Below are positions 30,531-43,469 of a DNA stretch of 64,000 nucleotides, one piece after another; the stretch's first letter is position 1, and every line of letters begins with the position of its first letter. A program made the translations under genes and the position numbers. Source of the stretch: Aphrocallistes beatrix. Its lineage: Eukaryota > Porifera > Hexactinellida > Sceptrulophora > Aphrocallistidae. The notes under the pieces were generated by a model. The model searched no databases. It was given only the letters and a program-made list of their open reading frames with translations, and was not told the DNA's origin. The stretch is from contig OY725503.1 in assembly GCA_963281255.1 (NCBI GenBank), positions 3,162,001-3,226,000 on the forward strand, in the 5' to 3' direction.

Positions 30531-32074
30531 AGTACATTAATTAAGAGATAAACTGATTATATGATGTTTGCCTTTTACAAAGGGCCTTAGAGATGCCAAG
30601 TGCTTCTAGTTCGTGTTTCTTCGTAGATATGAGTAAGAACAATGGCAGGATATAGCTGATTTCACTGCCTTCACGAATATTTAATGTGCCAGCAAGTGTG
30701 TATCTGAACCAAATGCAAGAGATGACAGTGATAGTATACGTACAAGGATTTAGATGGCATTTTCAGACGAGCCTTACACCACTTTTCTTTCCTGAAAAAG
30801 TCACCGCACCATCAAGCCCATACCGATAAATCGGGTGAATGGGATCTGTTTTTTTTCAAACAGACAATTAAAGCTCCTGTGATTGTTTCTGCATTAGCTT
30901 TCTTGGTAGGGAGAATATCTAAGAAAATCTCAACTGGTAGGCCATTCTCCACCCAACGACAAAAGATGGAGAATTCCTCCAATGTAAAACATTGGTATAT
31001 TCGTCTGCCAATATGCTGTAAAATTGCACTGCCTGATTCGTCAACCCACTTTCCACGTGCATGCACGAATTCAACTACAGTGAACTTCGAAAGGTAAGTG
31101 GCATTCTCTGTAAAACGCTTGAGATATTGTGTTCCACAATTTGAAATGAGCTGGACCAGATACCAGGGTTACCATACGTCCTTTTTTAGAAAGGACAGTC
31201 CTTCTTTTTTGCTACCTGTCCTTTTTAAAATATGCTGTCCTTTTTGTCCTTTTTTTTCGCTTTTTGTCCTTATTGTCCTTTTTTTTCGCTTTTTGTCCTT
31301 TTTGTTCTTATAAACTCATTCTTGTCCTTTTACGTTTTACTTGTAGATTATATACTAGAATGGCTATCATAAATGATTTAGCATATTTTGGAAATCGAAA
31401 CCCTAGGTGAGAATTTACATTTATGTCCGCAGCTTCACAAAAAATTCAAACCGATATCTCTTAAACTCAGGTCTGTACACCACATACGGCCGGACACCAG
31501 CACTCATTTTAGAACTGTGCTACTATAACATTATATTGGATCAGAGATCCAATATAATGATATACCTAGAAGCACACTAAAAACATTCAAAACAATTCCT
31601 TGGGGTGCTAGCACCCAGACAGCCATTATTGTCGTTCGATACGCTCTCTCTTTACATCGTTTTTCTAAATCTTCGATCTATCCCTGAGTGTCCTTTTTTT
31701 TATGAATGAGGAGATGGCAACCCTGCCAGATACTAATAAACCGTAGTATGAGGGATGTGGTGGCGTACAAGAAAATGTGTACAGCGAATTAGTACTTTTA
31801 TGATAATCTTGTTCTTTACCCCCACACCTTCTCCTATCTGCTGAAGCTACTGTATGATAGTCCCTTGAACTTGAGCTTCACTACCAGCCATCTCAATTTG
31901 ACATGCACCTTTGTGTTGGTCACTTTGTGCATGTATTTTCATCTTCACCAGTGCGTTCTTCCAGTTATTGAATGGTATTGTAACACATACGCCTTCTGCC
32001 TTTTGCCTATGTGTCCTGCTCCATGTATTGCATATTCTGCAAAAGGCACCCTGATACTCTTCCATACTTGCCAA
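30430..32074 (-). pseudogene. hAT-family (ZMYM1-like, DUF4371) transposase pseudogene, copy A
   Basis: Minus-strand pieces appear in the order of this family. First a zinc-finger N-terminus (FCRICNTWSRTHRQKAEGVC, FNNWKNALVKMKIHAQSDQH) at 32074-31847. Then, after an inserted MITE, ISNCGTQYLKRF, VHARGKWVDESGSAIL and FSIFCRWVENGLPVEIFLDI at about 31160-30812. Then GLDGAVTFSGKKSGV (about 30815-30770), then YILPLFLLISTKKHELEALG and VANLSKALQAKNLD near the end. The middle of the catalytic domain is deleted, and there are stops and frameshifts. The family is known from hAT transposons and from host ZMYM1-like genes. This copy is non-functional. Confidence 0.75.
31164..31725. mobile_element. hAT MITE with perfect 8-bp duplication, inserted in the hAT pseudogene (copy A)
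   Basis: The ends CAGGGTTACCATACGTCC and GGCAACCCTG are inverted. CCAGATAC flanks both sides (31156-31163 and 31726-31733). The interior is runs of TGTCCTTTTT. No ORF. The copy B equivalent is 55682-56243. Confidence 0.88.
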
Positions 32075-32092
32075 CTGTCCCGTTTTTGGCGG

Positions 32093-32292
32093 NNNNNNNN
32101 NNNNNNNNNNNNNNNNNNNNNNNNNNNNNNNNNNNNNNNNNNNNNNNNNNNNNNNNNNNNNNNNNNNNNNNNNNNNNNNNNNNNNNNNNNNNNNNNNNNN
32201 NNNNNNNNNNNNNNNNNNNNNNNNNNNNNNNNNNNNNNNNNNNNNNNNNNNNNNNNNNNNNNNNNNNNNNNNNNNNNNNNNNNNNNNNNNNN
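32093..32292. other. Assembly gap (200 N) between copies A and B
   Basis: 200 Ns lying exactly where copy A ends and copy B begins. Left flank TTTTGGCGG equals 56602-56610; right flank ATCCGAACCC equals 12413 onward. The gap is a scaffold join between overlapping contigs. Confidence 0.97.
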
Positions 32293-34717
32293 ATCCGAAC
32301 CCTCGCTGTTCGGATTAGCGAGGGTACGAACTAGCGAGGTTCCGATTAGCGAGGGTGTACTGTATAAATATGGTGTCAAAGTACTCATATCCGTTACTAA
32401 ATTTTGATCAGTAATTATATGATTGCGCAACAGGTTATATTTGTGACGAATTTAGTGATTTTCAGAGCCGGTTTAAGGAAATTTCTGAGTGTTTTTAATA
32501 TAACATTTTTGCATACAACTGAGTTGTGAAAGGGCTGATGCCAGGGATTTCAGAACTGGCAATAAAAAAGTTGTATTCTCTAACTTTCACTCCAAAAAAG
32601 GCAGTATGTAGCGAGTATAAAAAATATTAACAAGTAAATTCCTGGTGATGCGAAAAAGTTGGATTTTTTCCATAGAATGTTGCAATATTCCAGCGTTGCT
32701 ATAGAAACAGATTTTGATATATACAAGCGCGCTTCGCTTGCTTGCGCTTCGCGGCTGGCGGACACTTTGTGTCCGTCGGAAGCGCCCTTTAGGCGCCTGG
32801 GGTCACCATTGATTAATTATATGGGAGACAACATCTCTTGTTAAGCAATACAGTTATTCGAGCATAACTCAGCCATTATAGGAGATAGAAGGCTGAAATT
32901 TTAATAGAATATGTATACTGACATGCCTCACATATGATACAACTCTCATCCAAATATAATGACGTCATCATTACGCATCAAAATTTTAAAAACTGAAAAA
33001 TTTGGTGATTTTTCGTGCGATATCTATTATAACAGTAAGACAGACGTATTTAAAGATGTTATCTCCGATATAACTAAATAATGGTGACCCCATGCGCCCA
33101 CAGGGCGCCTCCGGCAGACACAAGGTGTCCGCCAGCCGCGCAGCACAAGCAAGCGAAGCGCGCTTGTATTACATAATCCTTACTATTAAAACTCGATTAA
33201 TATTTATTTGTATATATATATATATCTCTGTAACGAATTGATTGAAGAAACTGCCGGTCATAGAAAGCTAATTTTTGGCATGTGGGAGTATTTTGGCTAT
33301 GGCTCCAGTAAGTTCTGAGCTCAGAGCAAAATGTCGACTCATCATGGAATTATGACGTCATTGTCACATTTTTAAAAGTTAAGTAATAGAGTTATTCGAG
33401 CATAACTCAGCCATTATAGGAGATAGAAGGCTGAAATTTTAATAGAATATGTATACTAACATACCTCACATATGATGCAACTATCATCAAAAAATGATGA
33501 CTCATCACTTTGCTATGACGTCATCATTACGCATCAAAAATTTTAAAATTGACAAATTTGGTGATTTTTCGAGTAATATCGATTATTACAGTAGGACAGA
33601 CATATTTAGAGATGCTATTTCCCTTATAATTAACCAATGTGACCCCAGGCGACCGAAGGGAGCCTCCGGTGGACACAAAGTGTCAGCCAGCCGCGCAGCC
33701 CAAGCAAGCGAAGCGCGCTTGTAGAAAGGTTAAAATGGCAATATAAAAGATCTTCACAATACTTTTCTGCTTTCTTTCTTTCTCCTACTCGCTCCCTCTG
33801 TACACACATGGTGTGAATAGTAAAATATGAATACGTCCGTTTCAATATTTCAAAATATGAGATTTGATAGCTCGAAACAGACATCACACGAAAAGTCCAA
33901 AATGATGTTCCAAGGGTCTGTTTCTAGAAAAGAAGTCAACAAGTAATAATATCTACAAAATTGAATTAAATGGTTAATAATTTCAAACGTCAGATAACAA
34001 TAGGGTGCGTCAATTGGGGTCAATTACATTTGTTCAATTACAATTACGAATCAATTTTAAGGCAAGTAAAATTTTCAATTACAATTACACTCCAACTACA
34101 GTGTAATTGTAATTAATTACCAATAACACAATTATAATTGTAATTGACCCCAACCCTGAGTGATGCAACTATTTTTGCGCCAGGGTCTTTGTTGTATTGA
34201 TACAAATGCATTTATACCGAAGAAATTCCTTAGATATAATTTTCATGACTCATGAATAATATTGGATATTTTATATTCCATTAGGTTACAAAAAATAGCA
34301 GGGCCGGCGCCATTGAGGTGTTCTGGGTGTCTGGACACCCACTGCCTTTCCATTTATCTAAATTGTACTGTATACAGTCGACTCCGCCTAATTGGGACAC
34401 ATCGGACCCCGAATTTTGTCGCGATTAATCGTGAAATGTATTAGATTCATATAGGTTATCAACCCCTAGAAAGCCATAGGTGCACTCAGAATTGTTATAT
34501 GTCTTCGCTTTTTCGAGATATGGTTTACCTAGAATTTGGTTGCATTTTTACAAATGTTTTCCATATCTCAGAAAATCGTGGAAATATTATGATAAACTGT
34601 ACATCAAGAGTGAGAAAACCTGCAAGTACACGATAAAAAGATTGTCAAATGAAGGCACAATGGTTCTTAATGATGATGACAACACACACATACAAATATT
34701 GTACTAATCCTATAAAT

Positions 34718-36305
34718 CTAAGTGTTAATTATGAGTGTATCGACAATTGTATCTATTGATGAAAGTAATGAACTATTTCTGCAGCACTTACCTCTTTTTG
34801 TGTGGCCGTGTTCTCCACATCTTTCGCAAACTAACTTTGATCGGAATAGATTTAGCATGGAGTCACTGTCAGAAGCCAATCTCACAAAAATGTCGACCAC
34901 ATTGTCTTCAAATGACACTTCCTAGCGAGATTATCCCTGTACTTTATTATTAGCTTGTTACAAGCCTCGGAACCTTCCTCAGAGAAACATTTCAAGGCGT
35001 GTCCGAAATGCAAGTCTTTCAAAATTTCTTTTGAGTGAGCTAATACCCAATGCAATGTCGGTGCAATGCCTGTCTAAGGAAACGAGTCCTGCAGAATTAA
35101 GAGATAGGTGTTTGTGCATTACTGCATAGATCGCCAAATTATTCGGTATGTATCTGAATTTATTATTCTAAGAATAGCTGACAATCGTGTATGTAGTAAT
35201 TGTGAAAGTGTCTCCTTGTACTCAATCGCAACAGATGACGAAACGCAATCAATAAATTTTGACTCGGAGGAAAAAGCTCGACGCGCAACACCACCAGTAG
35301 AGGTAGTACCCCCCTTAGGATCAGGCTGGTCTATCTTCAAACCAGTCTTCTCTTGTTTGAGAGTTCTGACAAAGAACATCGAATTTTTGACTGCAGTTGA
35401 TGTTGGTGATCATGTAAGTTCACCGCAGCTCAAATGATAAACTAGCAGAGTAAACCACTTGAATATACAAGTGTATGAGTGTAGAGGAGATGCTGGAAGG
35501 ATATTTATAGTGGAAGTTGGTTCGTGGGTGAGGTTATAACGTTCGTTTGAGGGTAGAGAAAAGAAAGAATCGTTATCTTCGATTTCTCCAAATAGTAGAA
35601 TGACGTCAGTGATGTGTCTATTGATAAGAAATCCCTGTAGTATTATCAATTCACGATCTTTCAGTTCATCGTGAGTAGCGGTACATAATTGGCAACTTGC
35701 CCCACCTGCTCCAGATAGAATTGCTGACATTTTCCCATCAAACATTGACCGAACAATGTCGATATGCGCTTGTTGATTATCCCCAAGAGATAATCCTTCA
35801 CTCTTCATTAGCTCAGTTTCCGGATTGATTAAATCGGTCATGAACTGCTTGATATTATTTTCATTTTCTTTCGCAGCGAGAAGGAAAATGGGTCGCTGGG
35901 TGAAGGGAGAGTTCGGACTGGTGTTTTTCCAGAGTTCTCGACCGCTGAAGGTTGTAAAACAGAATAGGATGTATGCTTTAGTCTCTGTATTCGTGTGAGA
36001 CTGGTTGTAAATTATGTGACTTCCGGATCCATCTAGTCCATCTGCAATCTGAAATCGCAGAGGAAAGTCTTGAACTGCAGGAGGCGGTATGGTGAACAAG
36101 ATTCGGTCGAGTGTATGACGGACGTACTGTGCATATGGTACGTGCGCACCAACTGGAATAATTGAATAATATTTCGTAAAATAATGCTGTTCCTTTGTTC
36201 CACAACCTTATGATATGCAGGGAAATAAATATCGCTAGATAGCAAGTGAAGCATCGCCTGACATTTAAAAAAATGGTGAAATTTTTTATTGCTAATTCCA
36301 TCGGA
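34718..36305 (-). pseudogene. RAG1-like transposase pseudogene, copy B
   Basis: The same sequence as the 17055-18642 copy with a few substitutions (SHIIYNQ for SHILYNQ, SLGDN for SPGDN). All lesions are shared: the frameshift near 36151, the TGA at 35410, the TAA at 35119, the TAG at 35074 and the frameshift near 34921. So decay predates the A/B split. The catalytic-Glu block CFSEEGSEACNKLI and the zinc-knuckle-like tail are retained. Not functional. Confidence 0.85.
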
Positions 36306-36783
36306 TTATTGAGTAGTCTACCATCTAATCGTACTTGTTGGACGGTATTTATTTTGATATTCTAGAACTGAGCACCTAAAGCTCAGTCGTACTAAAAATC
36401 GGAAAGTTATTCGTGGTTTTGCGGTGCATTCATCAATTATTTTCTAACTTATCTGATATTTTTTCAATTATATGAACCTCAAAATGGTTTTGGCCCCTTT
36501 AAATATTATAAAACAGATGAATTTAGAAAAAGAAGCATTAAAATCCAATCAAAAATATCTTTATGAGGGACTTCATTTCTAAAATGCTCGGGAAATGCCC
36601 GTTGTGATATTATCTATTGTGTATAGAAAAGAATTCTGAACAGTTAAAAAAAAAATTTGTTCAGATCCGACCATTAGTTCGTAAGTTATAGTATATTGTA
36701 GATAAAGTTCGGACATCAAACCTCTCTATGGCCCCGGAAGTGCTCGATGTCAATGCTTAAAAACTATTGAAGATATATAATCT

Positions 36784-39338
36784 ATTATAATCTTAAATGA
36801 AAGGATATATATGATAATATATAGGTTCCTCAAACATCTCTTTGTCAAAAAGTAAATATTTCTTGACTTATCATCGATTTTATTGTAATACTAATTCTAT
36901 GGAGAACTTTGAATATATTAGAAAATGGCGAATCTTGTCATGAAATAAGTTGCCAAAAGTAGCTATTATACTCAAAAAACAATGCAATAGTCACTAGCAA
37001 TGTATACAGAAATTTTGAAGCACTCAACATGATTATTTTGGAAGTTCAAAGCATTTATCTCCAAAATTCGGTCAAAGCCCCTCATTTATGATCCAAAAAC
37101 AGATTCCTCCATATCTCGGAAATATACACCCAAATTCTTAGCTCTCAATTCCTAATATACTTTTCAAGACGGTATATATCTGATTCTTAAATAATAAGTG
37201 TACTACATAAAATGGAATGCTAAGTTTTAAATTTTTATCACGTGATGACGTAGCATTTTTCGAAAATCCTAACTTGAAAACTAAAAGTCGTAGACTCTCG
37301 CTCTAACTTCCTAATATACTTTTTAGAAGCTCTTTATTCATTCTAAACCGATGAATTATACTTTGTAGTGCTAGGAATATGAATTATATTCCCTAATTGG
37401 TTCAAAATATTCGGGGTTAGAGGCCTCAAGGTAATTTGTGAATTTTCAGTATAATTTTGCTATTTTCACCAAAATCTGTGGAATACATCTAATTCATTAG
37501 TATACATGCGATTAAATCCCCATGGATGCTTTTATTTATTGTTAATAGCTCATTTTACATCGTTCTTAACATCAAAACGTCAAATCCCTATATCTCGGGG
37601 CTTTAAAATTCCAAAATTGACCGTCTTTCAAAAATTTTAACTCAAAATTGCTTTGAGATAGAGGTTTGAAAATTTAAGGAGTTGTTCCATATCATTAGGC
37701 GATGAGCGTAGGATCACTCGATTTTCGATATCTTATAAATTTGTGATTTTATTGCTGATTTCCAAAGAAAATCGGGCATTTATGCGATTACAAATTTTAT
37801 AGACTATATATGAATAAATTTTCGAAGCATTTGATCCAAACATGTGTTTCAAAAAAATCACAGAGTGGAGAAGGGCTTACCATTAAGATGTGCTAGGAAA
37901 AAACGGAAAAACCGACTTTGAGACGCTGTAACTCAAAAACTAGAAATGCGAACCAAAAACTGTTTGGCATGCCTCAATATTTTTTAATTGCACTACCTGC
38001 CCACGCTTAACATCTTATATATCTCTATTCTTGATATATGCTGTAAGCCAAACCTATGGATTTTTCACGGGCGGTATCCTTAACTAAAAGGATATATGCG
38101 AAAATATATAGGTTCCTCGAACATTCCTTTGTCAAAAAATAAATAATTCTCGACTTATCATTGATTTAATTGTAATACAAATTCTATGGAGAACTTTGAA
38201 TATATTAGAAAATGGCGAATCTAATCATTAAATATGTGTCCAAATGTGGCTATTATGCTAAATAATGACTACAATTGTCGTTAATAATGTGTATAGAAAA
38301 ATTGGAGAACTTTGATAATTATTTTGAAAGTACTGGCCTTGGACTTCGCAGATTCGGTCAAAAACCCCCATTTAGGGTCCAAAAAGAGATATCTCTCTAT
38401 CTCTGTAAATATAAGTCCAAATTCTTAGTTCTCACTTCCTAATATACTTTTTATGAGTGTACATATATGATTCTTTGATAATAATGGCACTACACCCTAT
38501 GGAATGTTAAGTGTTTGTTGTTTTTTGTTTTTTTTTAGATTTTTGTCATATGATGACGTAGCATTTTTCAAAATCCTAACTTGGAAACTAAAAGTCGTAG
38601 ACTTTCGTTCTAACTTCCTAATATACTTTTCGGAAGCTCTTTAGCCATTCTAAACTGATAGATTATATATATTTGGTTCAAATATACCTAAATCAGCAGT
38701 ATAAATGAGAATAAATTTCTGTGAATGCTTTTGTTCATTATTAATAACTCATTCTACATTCTTCTTAACATCTAAACTTAAAATCTCTATATCTCGGGAC
38801 TTTAATATTTCAAAATTGACCGTATTTACAGAATTTTAACAAATTGGTTTGAGATAGAGGTTTGAAAATTTCAAGAGTTGTTCCATATTATTTGGCGATG
38901 AACGTAGGACCACCATTTTTTCGATATCCTCTAACTTGGTGATTTTATTCCTGATTTCCAAAAAAAAAGACATTTTTCGGACACCGATAAAATTTACAAT
39001 TTTTGTTCTAACTTATTCTAACTTTCTTTTGGTCCTATGAAGTTGCAAATATGGTAGACTATCTATGATTCGATTTTGGAAGCATTTTATTCCTTGGTAT
39101 GTCCTAAACAATTCCTTGAGTGCCCGAATTTCTACCATTAATATGTGCTAGCGTAAAACGAAAAAAACAGACTTTGAGACACTGTATCTCAAAAACTAGA
39201 AATGAGAATCAAAAACGGTTTGGAATGTGCCAGTATTTCTTGATGGAGATACCTCCCCACGCTTAACATCTCTTATAGCTCTACTTTCATCGTATGCTAT
39301 AAGCCAAATCATATGTTTTTTCGAGGGCGGTATCCTTA
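36784..39338. repeat. Diverged direct tandem repeat, two units of about 1.3 kb (copy B)
   Basis: Equivalent of 19120-21670 with a few indels (for example in the TTTTTGTTTTT tract near 38520 and an extra TTCTAACTTA near 39007). Both units are retained. Confidence 0.8.
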
Positions 39339-40816
39339 AGATACAATAGTTATTTTCTTTTGAGATTCTTGCAAATTCAATACGGGGCTTTGGGAAAGAT
39401 AACTTCTCAGCCATGAGGAATGTGTCAATGAATAATTATTAAGAGATTCAAATACTCAAGCTTTTTACATCATCAGACATTTATTTATAATATCGGTATA
39501 GTGTTTGTACTTTGAGTTGAAATACGATGAGTGTGGTTGTAAGAATAATATCTTATTTTGGACATAGTTACAATATTTGACTATGGAATTTGCCTAACAA
39601 CAAAAATATGACAATGGAATTCAATATAAAATCTTAATTTTCGCACTGTTTCGGGGCGCATCCGTTTAAACTATGAATTTAGATCTAGTTAGGGGTATAT
39701 TGTATCAATATCTAATTGAAGTTTTGTGAAGTTTACTTTTGCAAGCACTTAAATTTTTATCAAATAAATTTTGATGCTAATATAGCAACATGTATAGAAT
39801 TCAATTTCTCAACTGAAATATTGAAAATATTTGAATGAAAACAGGTTATTCGGTTTCAGCATACTTGAAATGTATAAACTAAACTGAATGATCTTGCTTA
39901 TATTTGAATTGAGGTTAATTTTAGAAATCCCCGGAACGACAATTTTAGCTAAAATGAACATGCATATTTGTTAGTGTAATTGTACTGCTTCTAGGCACTC
40001 AATTGCTTAGAAAAATGAAACAAGTTTTATTCAAACAATAAGTAATCGAATAAAACCATTGGATAGGAGATCTATTTTTTCCTATTCTTCGGTTCTAAAC
40101 CACTGCGCGCGGACACTTTGTGTCCGCAGAGTCGCCCTGCGGCGCCTGGAGTTACTCAATCTAGCCTATTAAGATTGAGTAACTCCAGGCGCGCGCAGGG
40201 CGACTCTGCGGACACAGTGTCCGCAAGCCACGCAGCGCAAGCAAGCGAAGTGCGCTTGTTTTAATATAACCGGCCAAGACTTTTGTTACATCCTGTACAT
40301 TCTCCTTTAGTGTCATTTTCTAATTTAAATTTAACCTAATTGAATTTCAGTAGGAAACGTTGAGAAAATTGTTAAATATCAGGGGGAATTGTGAAAACAA
40401 ACTTTATTAAATGAGTGCGATCCTCAAAAACAAAAACGCTGCTCCGGCTTCCGCTCCTGCGTTCCAAAAGGAGCGCGCTCCAGCTCAGCTCCCTGAATCC
40501 TCAGGACATTACATAAAAGATTATTTTTAAGACACAATCGTATCACAGGTCTCTCAACCTGACAGAGTTCGAAAATCGTGAGATTTGATAGAAGCGTCGT
40601 GATATTTTGAGACAAGTCGTGAGATTTGGGGGTCTGTCGTGAGATCGTGACATTTTACCCGAAATCAAGTGATACACGACAAGAGAATTGAGAGACCTGG
40701 AAGAATGATTTGTAAAACTTTACAACAAGGTAGCAAATAAATATACAATTAATGTTGTTTGAATTTGAAACAATACAAGTAAGTAGTATGTTAATCCTTA
40801 CTATTAAAACTCGATG

Positions 40817-40848
<32 letters not shown>

Positions 40849-42249
40849 TGTAACGAATTGATTGAAGAAACTGCCGGGCGCAGAAGGCTGATTTTTGGCA
40901 TGTGGGAGTCTTTTGGCTATGGCTCCAGTAAGTTCTGAGTTCAGAGCAAAATGTCGACTCATCATGGAATTATGACGTCATTGTCACATTTTTAAAAGTT
41001 AAGCAACACAGTTATTCGGGCATAACTCAGCCATTATAGGAGATAGAAGGCTGAAATTTTAATAGAATATGTATACTAACATGTCTCACATATGATGTAA
41101 CTATCATCAAAAAATGATGACTCATCAAAAAATGATGACTCATCACTTTGTTATGACGTCATCATTACGCATCAAAAATTTTTAAACTCACAAATTTGGT
41201 GATTTTTCGAGTGATATCGATTAGCACAATAGGACAGACATATTTAGAGATGTTATCTCCCTTATAATTAACCAATGTCACTCCAGGCGACCGAAGGGAG
41301 CCTCCGGCGGACACAAAGTGTCCTCCAGCCGCGCAGCGCAAGCAAGCGCGAAGCGCGCTTGTATATTAGTAATATGGTTGGTTAAAATTAATTTAACCAC
41401 AAATTCTATACAGTGCGATCCTCAAACCGTTTTGATGAAAATCGATGTAGAATTAATGAAAACGATCATTATATAGAATGTGCGATGCTATACAGCATAA
41501 TCTAACCATTTTCAGAAAATCAATTTTACTGGTTTAACCAATCTCTAGTCCAAGTCCACTCATCAGCACAATTGGCTTCGTGTGCTAGAATGCTATGGGG
41601 AGACCTTTAAAAGTTATAATGTTACTATTTTATTAATTACAAGAGCGCTTCGCTTATTTGCACTGCGAGGCTTGTGGACACGTGTCCGCGTTCGCATTGA
41701 GTAACTCCAGTCGCCCTGCGGGTGCCTGGAGTTACTCAATCTAGCCTATTGTGGGAATTTGTTTACTTTATATAAATATTGTAAACAAAAGTTAACAAAT
41801 AATTTCTCATATAGATCTGGAAATATAATATTCTAACTCTACACCTCTGAAAACCCCAGATCAACCGTTGGAAGCTAGTCTCTAGCGGGTTTTTAAAAAT
41901 TCATCAAATGGTGTTAAAATATGTATATAAAGGTGTTAAAATATACACAAAACCTTTTTTATTGCAATATACAATAATATAATTGAGACATCTATATAAT
42001 TTATTGCTTTGAAGTATTAATAACAATGACAGCCTACAATAGTGTCGTACAATGATTTCTATTGTGAGAGTGAAGCCGTACATAGTATTGTATAGAAAAG
42101 GAGTGAAAATTTGTTTTCCATTTTTTTTGCAGAGGTGTGAAAATTTCGCTTAGATCTTCGAAGTTAATCGTAGATTCATCATTTGACACCTACATGCCAA
42201 TTTTTGAATATCTATAACTTGCCAATTCAATCAATACGGACAAACAAAC
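39339..42249. other. Gene-free stretch of copy B up to the transposon
   Basis: Holds the same material as 21671-24545: the GC-rich palindrome (about 40100-40262), a full bZIP-motif repeat (40796-41362) and the reverse dispersed repeat whose CAAACAAAC tract (42241-42249) is the transposon's left target duplication. No gene is recognised. Confidence 0.5.
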
Positions 42250-42686
42250 ACGAGCGTTATCTTAGCAGCCGATTCAGCAGCCGATTCGCATGTCATACTT
42301 AAACTTGAATATCTCGAAAAGTATAAGCACTAGAGTTAAAATAATGATACCAGTGTGTAGAAGAGCGTTTTGTCACTCACATGACATGTTCAAAATTTCA
42401 AATTTCCCCAAGATGACTTAGCAGTGGGACATTAATTTTTTGTCACAGGTTTTAATTAATAACTCAAAAAATATTGGGAATTTTCATTATATATTGTTAC
42501 CAGCGTGTGTAGAATAATTTTGTCACTCTATTAATATCAAAATATTTCTTAAATACTAAAAATTAAAAAAATTATCCCACTTTACATTTTCCCAATTTTC
42601 CTAGAGTGATTCGCTAGTGACTATTTTAGTCAATAGCTGAATGCATTTATCCATAGTAGCAGCGTTGAACATGTCTGTTTTGAAGA
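42250..42686 (+). repeat. Left terminal inverted repeat of the Mutator-like element
   Basis: About 437 bases matching the reverse complement of 48641-49081, with a handful of mismatches. Near the tip it carries a doubled AGCAGCCGATTC unit and the subterminal block ATCTCGAAAAGTATAAGCAC (from about 42310). Confidence 0.92.
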
Positions 42687-42965
42687 GTTAGTTGATGTGT
42701 TTATCCTTTGTCTTGTTCTGGAAAATGATTAAAGGTACGTATTTATGTTGTATTTAGTTATCATAATTAGATTTCATTTTTTTCCAAACATTTCACGACT
42801 TTTTACATTTCATTTCATATTTTCCTCTCAAACGCCAGTATCTTCAATCTATCCAGATTCTTATCGCAAGTAAGTAGTTGTCTATTATACAATAAATAAT
42901 TAATTGATTTACGAATTGATCTTTGTAATTATTATTGGAATCTTTATGACGTACTGATTTTAGGT

Positions 42966-43469
42966 ATGACAGGAGACGGCAAAGTCAGTTTCATCGAAGC
43001 GTTGCAGTCATTAGGACACAATGACTTCGATACTTTGAAGGCTAAACTTGATTCGGAAAGGTCAAAATGTCCGAAATCATTATGGGGGAAACTGGCTCTT
43101 ATGGTCTACGGCAAAAACCGCGATAACAAGCGAAGCTCCCTGAATTGCAGGTGGAGACTAAATAGAGGAAACATTCAGCACATCCTAAGGGAGCGAATGG
43201 AGCGAAAGCATAGCACTAAACAGACAGAGAAGACGGAGCAGGAGCGAACAGAAAGGACGAATCAGTTGGAACAGATGGAGGAGTTGGAACAGACAGAGCA
43301 GCCAGAAAATACGGGACAATTCGAACAGACAGAGCAGCCAGAACAGTTAGAGCAGATAGAACCAACGAAATTGACAGAGTTGACAGAAGAGAGATGCATC
43401 ATGTGGAGCCAACAGTTGATGTCTCATGTAAGTTGTGTGATCTGGGCAAAAAAGCTATTCTACTATTGA
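42966..43469 (+). CDS. Mutator-like element, first coding segment (E/Q-rich)
   Basis: 167 codons from the ATG at 42966. Just upstream, TGATTTTAG|GTATG is a good splice acceptor, and GTAAGT donors lie at about 42869, so 5' introns are likely. Residues 1-80 are basic and helical (SFIEALQSLGHNDFDTLKAK, SLWGKLALMVYGKN, CRWRLNRGNIQHILRERMER). Residues 85-145 are a low-complexity run of TEQ/EQPE/LEQ repeats. The last 30 codons (beyond about 43385) probably belong to the next segment's frame (PTVDVSCKLCDL), so a frameshift or splice joins the two. I do not recognise a catalytic domain. It is probably the N-terminal DNA-binding or oligomerisation part of the transposase. Confidence 0.55.
   Translation: MTGDGKVSFIEALQSLGHNDFDTLKAKLDSERSKCPKSLWGKLALMVYGKNRDNKRSSLNCRWRLNRGNIQHILRERMERKHSTKQTEKTEQERTERTNQLEQMEELEQTEQPENTGQFEQTEQPEQLEQIEPTKLTELTEERCIMWSQQLMSHVSCVIWAKKLFYY

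Larger units (their letters stand above)
12413..32092. repeat. Duplicated interval, copy A (19.7 kb)
   Basis: Collinear with 32293-56610. Base 12413 matches 32293, and base 32092 matches 56610. Identity is high: coding frames differ by zero to two residues. Differences are small indels (microsatellites, a 12-base and an 18-base repeat change) plus two large ones: 14552-16768 is missing from copy B, and a 6832-base transposon is present only in copy B. Copy A stops exactly at the N gap and copy B starts exactly after it. This fits unmerged haplotypes better than a biological tandem duplication. Confidence 0.95.

Noticed and set aside
31865..32430. Frames of 107-180 codons spanning the second N gap
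   Set aside because: Artefacts of the gap; the flanking pieces are antisense hAT sequence and pogo-like MITE sequence.
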